A stretch of 64,000 bases of DNA, taken from positions 62,001 to 126,000 of the forward strand of contig NC_066310.1 of NCBI RefSeq assembly GCF_905404315.1. The letters run 5' to 3'. A program made the translations under genes and the position numbers. Numbering within the stretch: the first letter of the stretch is position 1; the number at the start of each line of letters is the position of its first letter. Below the pieces are notes generated by a model. It made no database searches. It saw nothing but the letters and a program-made list of their open reading frames with translations, and was not told the DNA's origin. This DNA comes from Leptidea sinapis. Lineage: Eukaryota > Arthropoda > Insecta > Lepidoptera > Pieridae. Below are positions 31,714 to 43,120 of this stretch, piece after piece.

Positions 31714-33491
31714 TGCACCCTCGAGGACCTCGGATACGATATCCATATTGCTGAAAACATAATTGTGTAAGCCAGCCCTCTTGGATTTCAAAACTGATCA
31801 CAGAATTGTCCTCTTCACCCACGAGAGCCTCGGATATGATACCAATATTGTTGTTCTCATAATTTTGCTCGGCAGCCATCTTGGTTTTCAAAAATATTCC
31901 CAAAATCGTTCTCTGCACCCTCGAGAATCTCGGATACGATATCCATATTGTTGTTATGATAATTTTGCGCGGCGGCCATCTTGAATTTCTAATATGATCC
32001 CACAATCGTTCACTGCACATTCGAGAACCTCGGTTTTGATACCCATAATGTTGTAATCATAATTTTGCTCAGCGGCCATCTTGGATTTCAAAAATGATCC
32101 CAAAATCATTCTCTGCACCCTCGAGAATCTCGGACACGATAACCATATTGCTGAAATCATAAATGTGTGCGGGAGCACGCTTGGATTTCAAAAATGATCA
32201 CATTTTTGTTCTCTGCACCCTCGAGAACCTCGGACACGATATTCATATTGCTAAAATCATAATTTTGTGCGGCGGCCATCTTGGATTTGGAAAATGATCA
32301 CCAAGTCGTACTGTGCACTCTCGAGAACCTCGGATACGAAACCCATATTTTTGTGATCATAATCTGGCGCGGCGGCCATCTTGGATTTCAAAAATTATCC
32401 CAAAATTGTTATCTGCTCCCTCGGGAACCTCGGACTCGATATCCATATTGCTGAAACGAAATTGTGTGCGGCAGCCACCTTGAATTTAAAAATTAATCAC
32501 AAAATCGTTCTCTGCACCCTCGAGGACCTCGGACACGATATCCATATTGCTGAAATCATAATTTTGTGCGGCGGCCATCTTGGATTTGTAAAAATGATCA
32601 CAAAATCGTTCTCTGCACCTTCGAGAACCTCGGACACGATATCCATATTGCTGAAATTATAATTTTGTGCGGCGGCCATCTTTGATTTCAAAAATGATCC
32701 CAGAATCATTCTCTGCACCTTCGAGAACCTCGTATACGATACCTATAATGTTGTGATCATAATTTTGTGCGGTGGCCATCTTGGATTTAAAAAATGATCA
32801 CAAAATCGTTCTCTGCACCCTCGAGAACCTCGGACACGATATCCATGTTGTTGTTATCATAATTTTGCGCGGCGGCCATCTTGAATTTCAAAAATGATCC
32901 CACAACCGTTCTGTGCACCTTCGAGAACCTCGGATATGATACCCATAATGTTGTTATCATAATTTTGCTCGGCGGCCATCATGGTTTTCAAAAATGATCC
33001 CAAAATCGTTCTTTGCACCCTCGAGAACCTCGGACACGATATCCATATTGCTGAAAACATAATTGTGTGTGGCGGCCACCTTGGATTTCAAATATGATCA
33101 CGAAATCGTTCTCTGCGCCCTTGAGAACCTCGGACACGATATCCATATTGCTGAAAACATAATTGTGTGCGGCAGCCCTCTTGGATTTGAAAAATGATCA
33201 CAAAATCGTTCTCTGCACCCTCGAGAACCTCGGCTACGATATCCATATTGCTGAAATCATAATTTTGTGTGGCGGCCATCTTGGATTTCAAATATGATCA
33301 CAAAATCGTTCTCTGCACCCTCGAGAACCTCGAATACGATACCCATTATGTTGTCATCATAATTTTGCGCGGCGACCATCTTGGATTTCAAAAATGATCC
33401 CAAAATCGTTCTCTTCACCCTCGATAACCTCGGACACGATATCCATATTGCTGAAATCATAACTTTGTGCGGCGGCCATCTTGGATTTAAA
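31714..33491 (+). repeat. Subtelomeric satellite, about 17.8 units of 100 bp
   Basis: Units start near TGCACCCTCGAGAACCTCGG and keep register at multiples of 100 bp from 31714 to 33414. A typical unit ends in CGGCCATCTTGGATTTC followed by AAAATGATC. Units vary by point changes and small balanced indels. Two mid-unit variants occur (TTGCTGAAATCATAA and TTGTTGTTATCATAA), without a strict alternation. GCCATCTTG is exact in about ten units. Frames crossing the array on either strand are spurious. The right end is joined without a break to a Jockey RT fragment. Confidence 0.92.
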
Positions 33492-35068
33492 ATTTTTTCT
33501 GAACCAGTTGCCTTGTTCATCGACGGCGGCTTGAAGCACTTTAATGTTCCTGCTGAAGGTTGAGCGGTTCAAAAGAGCGGAGCCAAAGTAGAGTGCCGTA
33601 TCGTCAGCGTTCTGAGCGAGCTGGACACTCGGAAACTTGGGAATGTCGCTCGTGAAGAGCGAGAAAAAAGTGGGAGAAAGGACTGAACCTTGTGGCACGC
33701 CAGACCTGATGGGCCTGGGTGAGGATAGGGTGCCCTCTACTCGATATCGGAAGGAGCGATTAGTAAGGTAGGCTCGTATGATGCGCACGAGCCTGTCTGG
33801 CACTACCAGTTGATACAGCTTGAATACTAAGCCGTTGTGCCATACCTTGTCGAAGGCCTTCGCGACATCGAAAAACACAGCTGCCGAGGTAGCGTGAAAT
33901 TGACGCCGTATGAGAATGTACTCGGTGAGTCGGTGAGCCTGCTGGGGACACGAGTGAGCGGTTCTGAATCCGAACTGTATGTCGGGTGTCAGGTTAAGCT
34001 CCGCGATGTAATGATTAAGACGCGCGAGAATTTATCTTTCGTAAAGTTTCCCGATCGATTTAATTAAGCTAATAGGCCTATAGCTACTCGGATTACCTTT
34101 AGGTTTATTGGGTTTTGGGATACCGATAACAATGGAATCCTTCCATTGTTCGGGGAACGCGCTATTAGATAAAAGAATATTAAATGGTAACCAATAAAGT
34201 AATAAGAGTCGAGGGTATTTTCAGAACCCTATTGTTTATAGTGTCGGGCCCCGAGTCCTTCTTGGAGTGAAGCTCCTTAATAATTAGCTTCACCTCTTCG
34301 TAAGAGGTGGGTTTTATTACATCGCCTGAAGGGCTCAGAGCGGAGCGACGTTCAACTTCACGATCAACTTCGTCAACGTGTGTCGGGTCGGCTGCTGCAT
34401 TTGGAGAGCACTGACTCTCGAGACTGTCGGCGAGGCATTCAGCCTTCTCCGTCGTCATAGAGCGCCGGCTGCAGTCCCGGTCTATCCAAAGGAGGCATGA
34501 CAGTGGGCGGCTCCTGTTTGAACGCGCGAGGAAGCTTCCAGAAAGCCACATGTGATGGCTTAAGGTTGCCGAGCAAGCGGTCCCAACGTTCGCCACGGAG
34601 TTCCGCGATACGTTCCCGTACCACCCGCTGTAGGTAGCGGAGGTGGCGCCTATTCTCGACCGACGGATACCTATCGTAAACTCTAGTGGCTCTGATCTTC
34701 TGCGTGAGTAGGTCCCTGACCTCTGATGGCAGGTTTAGGCGATGCGGTTGCATCGTCGGGAACTGCCTGGAGCAGGCCTTGATCCTGTTCTGGATGTATG
34801 ACGTCACATGAGAGATAGCACTGTGAGCCGTGTCAACCGAGTAGATGACGTCCGGTATAAGGTCAATGTCGTCGGACTTGATAGTCTCGAGATCCTTTCC
34901 CAGCCATTGCCAGTCGATCACTGTTTTCGTCGGTGGTTGAAAGTTAACCGGTGGGCCTAGATTTAGGACGACGGGCCGGTGGTCTGACTCTAATTCGTGC
35001 AAAAATTCGATTGAATTTACATTGAGCGTTACGTTTTTAAGTAACCCAACGTCTAGTATGTCGGGTCC
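33492..35068 (-). pseudogene. Jockey LINE ORF2 remnant: endonuclease end, linker, RT
   Basis: Reading from 35068 leftwards: the end of the APE endonuclease (GPDILDVG, LESDHRPVVLNLG), a basic linker (ending near 34440), then RT. The RT shows FDVAKAFDKVWHNGL, SGVPQGSVLSP and a catalytic box reading NADD where YADD is usual (near 33605). Frames change near 34440, around 34180-34240 and near 33880. The order and motifs are those of the Jockey clade. The RT frame runs on into the satellite after 33492. Confidence 0.75.
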
Positions 35069-35115
35069 GTAATTTCATCTATGTCGATCTGCTCCGACAG
35101 CTCGAACATGAAGGC
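33492..35115 (-). mobile_element. Jockey-clade LINE, downstream half (RT and endonuclease end)
   Basis: Minus-strand coding remnant split from its upstream half (39817-40768) by the LTR element at 35116-39816. It ends abruptly against the satellite in mid-RT, so the 3' end is lost. Near 35070 the ORF1 end is joined to the endonuclease end, removing most of the endonuclease. Confidence 0.75.
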
Positions 35116-35248
35116 TGTTATGTCTTGAAATAATACCACATAATTTCGTAGATATTATTTATTTATTACACAACACACGCGTTACTCGCAAGCCGTCTCA
35201 GGCCAAAAGGAACACAGATTATACATTACATAAATCATAGACATGACA
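35116..35248 (-). repeat. LTR of the Gypsy/Mag-like element (3' LTR)
   Basis: 133 bp, starts TGTTATG and ends CATGACA on the + strand (imperfect terminal inverted repeat). It is almost identical to 39684-39816. Flanked on the left by AAGGC. Confidence 0.85.
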
Positions 35249-35584
35249 CTCTCCCACACTATAATAGTGAAACACACAAGATTTAAAACTTGTATACTTA
35301 CTTTAAAATTAAACTAAGTATACAAGTTTTAACCCATCCACATAGTATAAAATCACAAATATGACCCTTATAAGTAGTAATAATGCAGTTATATAACGTA
35401 AACTAAAAATTGTAACAACCAACCCTATCATATTTTATATAACTTAAATACTACCTACTTACTACCACTCGAGCCATCAAAACTAACATAAGTTCTATTC
35501 ACCAGTTAACAATAAGTCATTACAGCATGTCTTGGAATACTTGACCTACGACATAACTATAAAATATATTCCTTAATAATACAC
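35249..35584 (-). other. Non-coding 3' region of the Mag-like element with an 18-bp inverted repeat
   Basis: AT-rich stretch between the integrase end and the 3' LTR. It has a perfect 18-bp inverted repeat (35283-35300 with 35315-35332, 14-nt spacer). No frame is supported. Confidence 0.55.
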
Positions 35585-36876
35585 CTATTCCCCAAAATTT
35601 TCACTACATGCCATTATTTGGTCTATATGTCTTTTCCATGACAGACCCTCCACATGAATAATGTAAGTTAAACCTGGGATAGATTCTGCTAAGATCACTC
35701 CGGGTATCCAAGGTTTCTTTCCTTTTCTGTAATCCCTAACTATTACTTTTTGCCCCACAATATACCTAGCCTTATTTTCTCTTTTATTTTCATTATGAAT
35801 TTGCTTATCTATTAAACTCTCAGCTAGAGGGGGCGGCCTCAACAAACTGAACCTATTTCTTATCTCCCTCCCAAGCAACAGACGTACTGGAGTTACATTA
35901 GTTGTTCTTTGTGGTGTACTACGATAATCAAAAAGAAATAAATTTATTTCCGCATGTGAAGAATAACGACTTTCCTTTATTTTAGTTACTGTTTTTTTAA
36001 AAGTTTCTACAGATCTCTCAGCTGCTCCATTTGTTGCTGGGTGATAAGAAGGTGAGAAGGTATGTGTTATATTGGTATTTTAACAAAATATTTGGAATTC
36101 AGTTGATGTGAATGTGGACTGGTTATCAGTTACTAGATGTACAGGGTATCCATATCTTGAAAATAAATTTTTGAATGTATCAATTGTGGGCAATGCTGAC
36201 TGCATTATTTGTCATTTCAAACACTTCTGGCCATTTTGTGTAACTATCTACTACAACTAAAAACATTTTATTATTAAATGGACCTAAGAAATCGGCATGT
36301 AACCTGTGCCATGCTGCTGGTGGCACTGGCCATGGTTAGTATGTCTTTGTTGGGCTTTTAAAATTTGTTAAACAAATCATACAACTTTTAGTTATATTTT
36401 CTATTTCAGCATCTAACTTTGGCCACCAGAAATATGAACGGGCAATCTCTTTCATGCGAATAATACCAAAGTTACTTTAGTGTAGGTTTTTTAAAACTTC
36501 TGTTCTTAATTCTGTTGGTATTAAAATGCGATATCCCCAAAATAAACATCCTCTATCTGTATTAATTTCATCTCTTCGATTGTAATAAGGCATTAAATCA
36601 GAATTTATTAATTCTTTCTTTGGCCAACCATCAACACAATAACGATATATTGGGGCTAGTTCTGTATCCTGTTTTGTAAGTGATTGTACTTTTTTCCAAT
36701 CTAAACCATCAACCTCAGTATTATTCTCTCTATTAACTCAGTATTAATTTACATTTGTGATGTTCCCATTGTTACAAATTAGATGTAGTAAGTCTTGTTT
36801 TGTTTCTGTAGGTAATGAATACCTTGACAAGAAGTCTGCTGGATTTATATCCGTACTAATGTGTTTTATTTTGTAC
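35585..36876 (-). pseudogene. Integrase remnant of the Mag-like element
   Basis: Heavily broken. Minus-strand motif VVVDSYTKWPEV (near 36240) marks the first catalytic aspartate of the core. The C-terminal part (35878 to 35585) has a KxGQKVxVRD-like stretch and ends with a basic strand-rich segment. Enzyme role: insertion of element cDNA into the chromosome. Too many stops to be functional. Confidence 0.7.
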
Positions 36877-37308
36877 TTAAATGCTGACAAAAATATCGTG
36901 TAATGTTGCAAACGCGGCCATTTTTGGTATGCCTTTAGTTGGCCCGAATATTTGCACTAATGCTGCACTATCGGTTTCTAATTCAAAACTCCTACCATAT
37001 GTATAATTATAAAATTTTGTTACACCAAATATGATAGCCATAGCTTCTTTATCTATTGCAGAATATTTTTGCTCAGTAAAGCTAAGTTTTTTGCTCGCAT
37101 ATGCTATTGATCTTATGATACCATTGGTGTCCCGATTTGATAACACCGCAGCTAAACCGGTGTTTGATGCATCACATGAAACAATGATTGGCAATTTTGA
37201 ATCAAAATGGTATAAATTTTCCGCTGAAGCTAATTTTTGTTTTACTTTGTTAAATGATTTTTCACCTTCTGGTGTCCATTTGAAACATTTTTTTTTTGGT
37301 GCATTCAT
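36877..37308 (-). pseudogene. RNase H domain of the Mag-like element
   Basis: Shows FNKVKQKLASAENL, SCDASNTGLAAVLS, YASKKLSFTEQKYSAIDKEA and LETDSAALVQIFGP, the standard Ty3/Gypsy RNase H series. It is one frame away from the RT segment upstream and stops shortly after the last motif. Confidence 0.8.
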
Positions 37309-38365
37309 ATAAAGGTGTTAATTCTGTTGCTAGATCTTTTAGGAATCGAGAGTAGTAATTTACTTTTCCCAGAAATGATTTTAACATTGTTAAATTAGCT
37401 GGTGATTTACTTTTGAGCAACGGTTCAATATTAGATTTCATTATACTCATCCCTGACTTATCAATACGGAATCCAAACACTTCTATACTTCTTGAGAACA
37501 TTTTACATTTTTCTGGCTTTAATCTAAATTCACATTCTTGTAACTTTGTTAATACTTTTTCTAAATTGTCATAACATGTTGTTAAATCTTCTCCTGATAT
37601 AAAAATATTATCAATAAATACTATTGTATTTGGTACATCTTTTAAATGATTATAAATTAACCTTTGGAATGACCCCGGTCCTGTGTTTACTCCAAAAGGC
37701 AAATATTTGTACTTATATGTGCCCTTTTTGGTTACAATTGTTGTCAGCTCCTGACTGTCATCTGACAATTCAGCTTGTAAATAAGCTTCTTTAAGATCAA
37801 GCTCGCAGTAGTATTCTCCATGTTTTAGGGTTTCAAAAATGTCTTCAGCATGCGGCAAAGGAAAATGGTCTATTTGTAAGTGAGGCTTCAATGTTGATTT
37901 GTAGTCCCCACAGAGACGTACTGACCCATCTGGTTTTAATATGGGCACCACAGGAGTGCCCCACTGATTATGCTCTACAGGTGTGATCCTATTATTTTTT
38001 AATAATCGTGATATTTCTTGATTTACCTTATCTCTGAGTGCATATGGTACACGACGTGGTGGAAGACATTTAGGTTTTGCATCTGGTTTTAGCCTTAATT
38101 TAATCGGTTCTGCTTTAATATTGCCCCATCCTGGACAGAATACTGCTGCGAACTTCTCTTTTATTCTTTGTTGTGCATCTGAAACATTTTTAATTTGAGT
38201 TTTGATACTAGTTCCTATTATATATGTTAATTTAGGAGGCCACATATTAAATGCTTGTAACCAATGTCGTCCAATAAGGCAGGGTGTTTCCGCTTGAGTT
38301 ATATATATACTTAATGTTTTTATTATATTGTTTAATTTCACTATAACATTTTGTACAATACCCAA
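37262..38365 (-). pseudogene. Reverse transcriptase of the Mag-like element
   Basis: 367 codons. Begins in the linker after protease (CLIGRHWLQ), then RT: RRVPYALRDKV, WGTPVVPILKPDGSVRLCG, LPHAEDIFETL, LDLKEAYLQ, LPFGVNTGPGSFQ and VFIDNIFISG. The last should read (Y/F)xDD; the second aspartate is asparagine here, which should kill catalysis. FLGKVNYYSRFLKD closes the domain. Confidence 0.85.
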
Positions 38366-39531
38366 TGGATGTGATCAAAATTTTTAAATATAACATTACA
38401 TTTGTGTATTTTAAAATTTTTTAAATATTTATTTTTAAATGTAATTGACATATTAGTTATTTCTGACCCTGTATCTAACTCAAAGTTCACTTTTTGTTTT
38501 TCTACTTCACTCTCAACCATGTGTGGTGGTATTCTACTTACTCTAAATGAAAATGTATCATACTCTTCATACAAATCCTTTACAGAGGTTACAATATCAT
38601 TATCCTCTGAATTGCTTTCTTCCTGCATATCCAGAACTTTAGTTTGCTTAATTCCTCGCCGTTTGGAACACATTTTGTAAATATGACCTTGAAGTCCACA
38701 TTCTGAGCAGTATTTTTTATTCAATGTACAGTCTGCTCTGAAATGATTTGTTTTTCCACAGCAATAACACCTTTTGTTGTCGCAAATGTTCCTTGTTTTC
38801 TGGCTCAGTTTTTTATTTGTATTTCCTCTGTAGTTCGCTTGTGGTTTTACCAAATATGTGTTTGTAGAAGATTCTTCTTTGTTTGCATGTCAATAAGCTG
38901 CTTCCACTGTTTTCGCCACTTCTATAACTTGTATCAAACTTAATATTGCTCCATTTTTTAACAGTTCAAATTTAATTAGTTTTGATGACACTCCTTCTAT
39001 AAATTTTTCCTTTATCTGATCATCTTCATCTCGAAACTTACATTTCTTTGCTAATTTTCTTAAAACCATCACATAATCTTCAACATTTTCTGACGATAAT
39101 TGGTTTCTGCCCCGAAATTCCGCTCTCTCTAATATTGTTGATCTTGTACTGTTATAGTGCTTCTTCAACTTCTCACATATCATCATCATCATATGATAAT
39201 TGTGTTGGTTTCTTCGGTGAACATAACAAGGTTAACTTTTCAAAAACCTTTGGCGTCCGTTTGGTAATGAGATGATGATGTATTCCAATTGTTGCTCAAA
39301 TACGAGCCAGCCTTCTCCATCAAAAGATTTTATATCGTAATTCGACGTCATCTTTGGTTTTTTATTTTGGTAAAATTCACTTAATTTCTTTCTTAATTGG
39401 GCAACGGTGTCGTTCTCATCGCATGATATCTTTTCTTCTTTTAATATTTTAATTAAAGTTTCTCTTTTTGCGGTATAAATATACGTTCTTTTCCCTGTTT
39501 TTATTTTTTCGTCTTCGACCGAATCTGACAT
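38341..39531 (-). pseudogene. Gag and protease of the Mag-like element
   Basis: One frame from ATG 39531 (MSDSVEDEK) to 38341, broken by stops at about 39232 and 38890. The gag core precedes two zinc knuckles (CYCCGKTNHFRADC and CSECGLQGHIYKMC). A retropepsin follows with the active site FELDTGSEIT. The gag would form particles and the protease would process the polyprotein. Confidence 0.82.
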
Positions 39532-39683
39532 AACCGAGACCGACAAGTAATTAGTAATGGCTGCCGCTCCTTTTGATGCTAGCTTCGCTTCACACAGTTT
39601 TATTGGTTATAACTTATTTATTTATTTTTGCTGTGCTTCTTTTTATTTCAGTGCTTGCCAAATTATTTTACCTCGTCGCCAAT

Positions 39684-39816
39684 TGTTATGTCTTGAAATA
39701 ATACCACATAATTTCGTAGATATTATTTATTTATTACACAACATACGCGTTACTCGCAAGCCGTCTCAGGCCAAAAGTAACACAGATTATACATTACATA
39801 AATCATAGACATGACA
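39684..39816 (-). repeat. LTR of the Gypsy/Mag-like element (5' LTR)
   Basis: Same 133 bp as 35116-35248 with two or so differences (CATACGCG for CACACGCG, AAAGTAAC for AAAGGAAC). Flanked on the right by AAGGA. Confidence 0.85.
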
Positions 39817-40768
39817 AAGGATATGGCGGTGCCACCTAGGTTGCCTGATGACGCGGACGCGGGCGCCGGTGGCCTCGGTCGCGGGACCGACGCCGCCGGG
39901 CGGGACGCTAGCGGTGCCCGTAGGGGCGCGGGGGCCGTGGTCGGCGCTGGTGCTGTCTCCTTGATAGACTTTACCCAGGCGTTCGTCTTGGGCGGTGGGG
40001 CTGGAATGAAGGCCTCTGGCTTCTTGTTCGGCCTCTGGGCCTGACGCAGCCTGGGCGGACCCTTGCGCTTCGGTTTGGGTGCCTTTGGACACCCGCGGAA
40101 GTTTACAGGGTGTCTTTCGGTACCACAGAGCGCGTCGAGTTCCTTTGGGATGTTCCTAAGAACAACCCGCAGTTTTTTGTCTTGGCCGTGTATAGCAGCG
40201 ATGAGGGTATAGCTCTGCGTACTGCAAGCCACTGGACCCTGTCGCTTATGAAAAGAGGCGGGGGCCGCACGGCTTGCGGATGCTAGCGCGGAGAACGTTT
40301 AGCGGGCGGCGGAGAGGAAGGAGCGCTAGACGTTTCCTTTGTCCGCTTCTTTTTACGGCTCACGGTGGTAAAGCCGTCCGTGTCTGACGCGACACTCTCT
40401 GCTCTCGACGGAAGAGCGGTGTCCGGCTGGGCCGGTGAAGCACTAAAGGCCTGAGAGGCTTCCGTTCGGTCTGGAGTACCTACGGGGACCTTAGCGGTCG
40501 CCTGGGCGTTAAAATATGCCTGTAGAACAGGCGGACGAGCTGACCTTAAAATCATTTTCCTCGGTTTAACCGAGGCCGCAGAGCTCGCGTCAGAAACGCT
40601 TCCGACTTCAATTTCTGATTCGTCATCCGACGACTTGTCGGATGACGAGACGTAATTTTTGATTTTGGTGGCGGCTTCCGCCCTATTTGTCTGGTCCGCT
40701 ATGAGTGGTGCCAGTTGAGCCATGAGGGCCTTGAGGGAACCCACGTCAAGAACCACTGGTGAAGCCAT
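39817..40768 (-). pseudogene. Jockey LINE ORF1 (gag-like), interrupted by the Mag-like element
   Basis: Starts at ATG 40768 (MASPVVLDVGSL). The acidic/serine-rich N-terminal part contains DGFTTVSRKKK, typical of Jockey ORF1. Frame changes near 40235-40285 lead to KKLRVVLRNIPKELD and then HPVNFRGCPK, the end of the knuckle region. Most of the CCHC cluster between these is missing, an internal deletion. The GC-rich proline/alanine tail runs into the LTR at 39816 and the frame resumes beyond the LTR element at 35115 once one target-site copy is removed. Confidence 0.75.
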
Positions 40769-40968
40769 GGTTCATATAATGTTAGTTTATGATAATTAAA
40801 AGCGCAACAAGCCCCGCTGCCCGAGTCAGGCAGAGGGGAAATATAATATGTAAGTGGACAACTATAGTTTAGTTGTACACTTGTACATTAATAAAATAAT
40901 ATTGAATGAATGAATAAGCCTTCATTGCAAACAATATAAGATTCATACAATACATATAGTCTTATTCA
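40769..40968. other. Short intergenic segment, probably LINE leader and an AT-rich tail
   Basis: The first 85 bp upstream of the Jockey ORF1 start are a GC-mixed leader. The rest (AATAAAATAATATTGAATG and following) resembles a LINE tail on the + strand but is too short to classify. Confidence 0.3.
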
Positions 40969-41104
40969 CTATGTATCCAGAAAACTCAATTTATTCAAAA
41001 GACAGATGCAGTTCCTATAAACTGCTGCAAATAGTTTAATCGAGTGCTTATTCTATGCTAGCGCCACCTAGTTATAAAGTGCGTAAACTCTCTCAAATCT
41101 TAAC
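40969..41104 (-). repeat. LTR of the BEL/Pao element (3' LTR)
   Basis: Ends TCTTAACA on the + strand. Read on the minus strand it starts TGTTAAGATTTGAGAGAG directly after a purine run (GGTAGGGCGAAA), the expected polypurine tract. The internal segment CACTATGTATCCAG and its neighbours recur at 48258-48286. The right copy has about 21 bp more near its start, flanked by ACT repeats. Confidence 0.65.
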
Positions 41105-41298
41105 ATTTCGCCCTACCAAAGTTCGTCAGAACCTTTTAACAAACAAACAAGTAAGAACAAAATACAGTTTATAAAACGTTATCTAACAACTATCTGCTGA
41201 ATCATAATAAAACTAAGAAATTTAACAAATGAACTGTAAAATCTTGTGCAACTAATTTATAGTATAATTAATAAACTTACAAACTAACATTCTCAGCT

Positions 41299-43114
41299 TT
41301 AGTCTCTTGTGGGTAACAAACACAATTTATGGATGGGTCTTTTCAATACTGAGTTCTTACATTTTAGGCTGACGACTCTAATAAAACCATCTGAACCAGG
41401 ATGCACCCCAACTACTCTACTACTACCCATCAACCATTTAATGGGTGGCAAATTCTCATCCTTTACTACGACTACATCATCTACTTTAAGGTTGACTTGA
41501 CTGCTCGTCCATTTTTGACGTTTTTGTAAATTAACTTAATACTCTTAACTCCACTGACGCCAAAATGACTGCAACTTTTTTTGTAAGTATATCCATCGTT
41601 TATGATAATATGGTACATATGTTTCCTCAAGATTTTCATCAGCAACTGCAATAAGATTATCGCCAATCAAGAAGTGACCTGGTGTTAGAGCTATGGTGGT
41701 ACCTTCTTGATCATTAGCTAACGATGTTAATGGACGATAATTCAAGCAACTTTCTATTTTATAAAATAAAGTTGAATATTCTTCGTATGTTAATTTAGTG
41801 TCTCCTAGAACACGGTTTAAGTGCCTTTTCATTGACTTTATATTTGATTCCCAAATGCGCCCATATGAGGCGCCCCAGCTGGGTTGAATTGCCATTCTGT
41901 TCCATCTAAAGCTAATAATTCTGCTATTTCATTAGGTACATTTGCTGTGCTTTTGCTGGCCATTATTTTAAGCTCTGTAGTGGCACCTTTAAAGTTTGTC
42001 CCGCAATCACTTATCAATTTTTTACAATGACCTGTTCGTGCCGTAAAACGACGAAAAGCAGCCCAAAAACACTGTGCTCAAACTAGTGACTAGTTCATTG
42101 TGCACTGCCTTAGTGACAGTACAAATGAATAAAGAAATATATGCCTTTTGAGTTCGATTAGATCCACGTCCACTAAATAACTTTAAGATTACTGGGCCTG
42201 CAAAATCTACACCACTAACAAGGAATGGTCTTTGTGGCGTGACTCTTTCTTTAGGTAAATTACCCATTAACTGATTTAACAATTTAGATGAATTTCTATG
42301 ACACGGTACACATTCTTTAATAATTCTCTTAATTATATACTTAACTCCAATTATATGATATTTATTTCTAACATGATTTAACATTAACTGAACTCCTCCA
42401 TGAAGAGTTTTGACTTGTGCTTCCTTTACTATCAAGTGAGCTAATCTACTATTTTTTGCTAGTATTATTGGGTGTTTAGTTTCTCTACTGCAGCATGCAT
42501 ACGACCTCCAACTTTTAATATTTGATCATTGTCATTGAATGGATTCAGATTTTTAATATTTTTTACATCTACGCTTTCCGACAACTGAGACAATTTTATC
42601 AAACGACCTAATGCATGATGCATCTCCATGGTATTCAGGTAAGGAGTATACACAGGTAAGTTTTCCTTTTTAGCTTTAGCTTTACATTTATAGTAGAATC
42701 TTATGCAATAGCTAACTACTCTTACTAATTTATTGAGATTTGAATATCTATTAATAATGTCTATGTCCATTTCAGGTCCCGGTACTACGACAACACTACA
42801 CTGCACTTTCACATGACACTTTTTCTCATCCTCTGTAGGATTTCTTATTTCACTTCAACTGTCTGTTAGAGGTAAGTCGTGACGTTCTCGGAGCCACGGT
42901 GGACCACTCCACCACAACTCATGTGATTGTAGCTCCAATGGACAAATGCCACGAGAGGCCACATCTGCTGGGTTGTTTTGCGAAGCGACGTGATGCCATC
43001 TATTTGTGTCGACTCTATTGGTGATTTCTGTCACCCTATTAGCCACGAAGGTATTCCAGTAACATGCAGGTCGTTGCAACCAGGCAAAAACTATGGTTGC
43101 GTCCGTCCAAGCAT
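41299..43114 (-). pseudogene. BEL/Pao RNase H end and integrase
   Basis: From right to left: RNase H end (TDATIVFAWLQRPACYWNTFVANR, here given only by position near 43040-43105), NPADVASRG, a zinc-binding region (LHGGVQLMLNHVRNKYHI, CVPCHR), the core (FLVSGVDFAGPV, FICTVTKAVH), ESNIKSMKRHLNRVLGD and YTSx-type C-terminal segment with DDVVVVKDE and VHPGSDG. Frames break near 42020, 42460, 42850 and 41545. This module joins element cDNA to host DNA; the copy is inactive. Confidence 0.8.
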
Positions 43115-43120
43115 ATATGT
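43115..43120 (+). repeat. Target-site duplication, left copy (ATATGT)
   Basis: ATATGT at 43115-43120 and again at 44772-44777 around the CR1/Zenon-like LINE. Removing the LINE and one copy restores continuous BEL RT-RNase H coding. Confidence 0.75.

Larger units (their letters stand above)
35116..39816 (-). mobile_element. Gypsy/Mag-like LTR retrotransposon
   Basis: Two short, nearly identical LTRs enclose minus-strand gag, protease, RT, RNase H and integrase remnants in Ty3/Gypsy order. There is no envelope-like frame. Flanks AAGGC (left) and AAGGA (right) look like a 5-bp target duplication with one mutation. It lies inside ORF1 of the Jockey LINE. The candidate primer-binding segment next to the 5' LTR starts TGGCGACGAGG on the minus strand; I do not assign a tRNA. 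LTR similarity indicates insertion more recent than the coding decay might suggest, or conversion. Confidence 0.85.

Noticed and set aside
31714..33491. Regular repeats with short variable stretches, considered as a CRISPR array
   Set aside because: Units are 100 bp of continuous similar sequence with no unique spacers, in an insect-like genome, with no cas genes.
31709..33520. Several frames of 60-100 codons on both strands through the satellite
   Set aside because: They repeat with the 100-bp period and share no protein family; chance frames in a tandem repeat.
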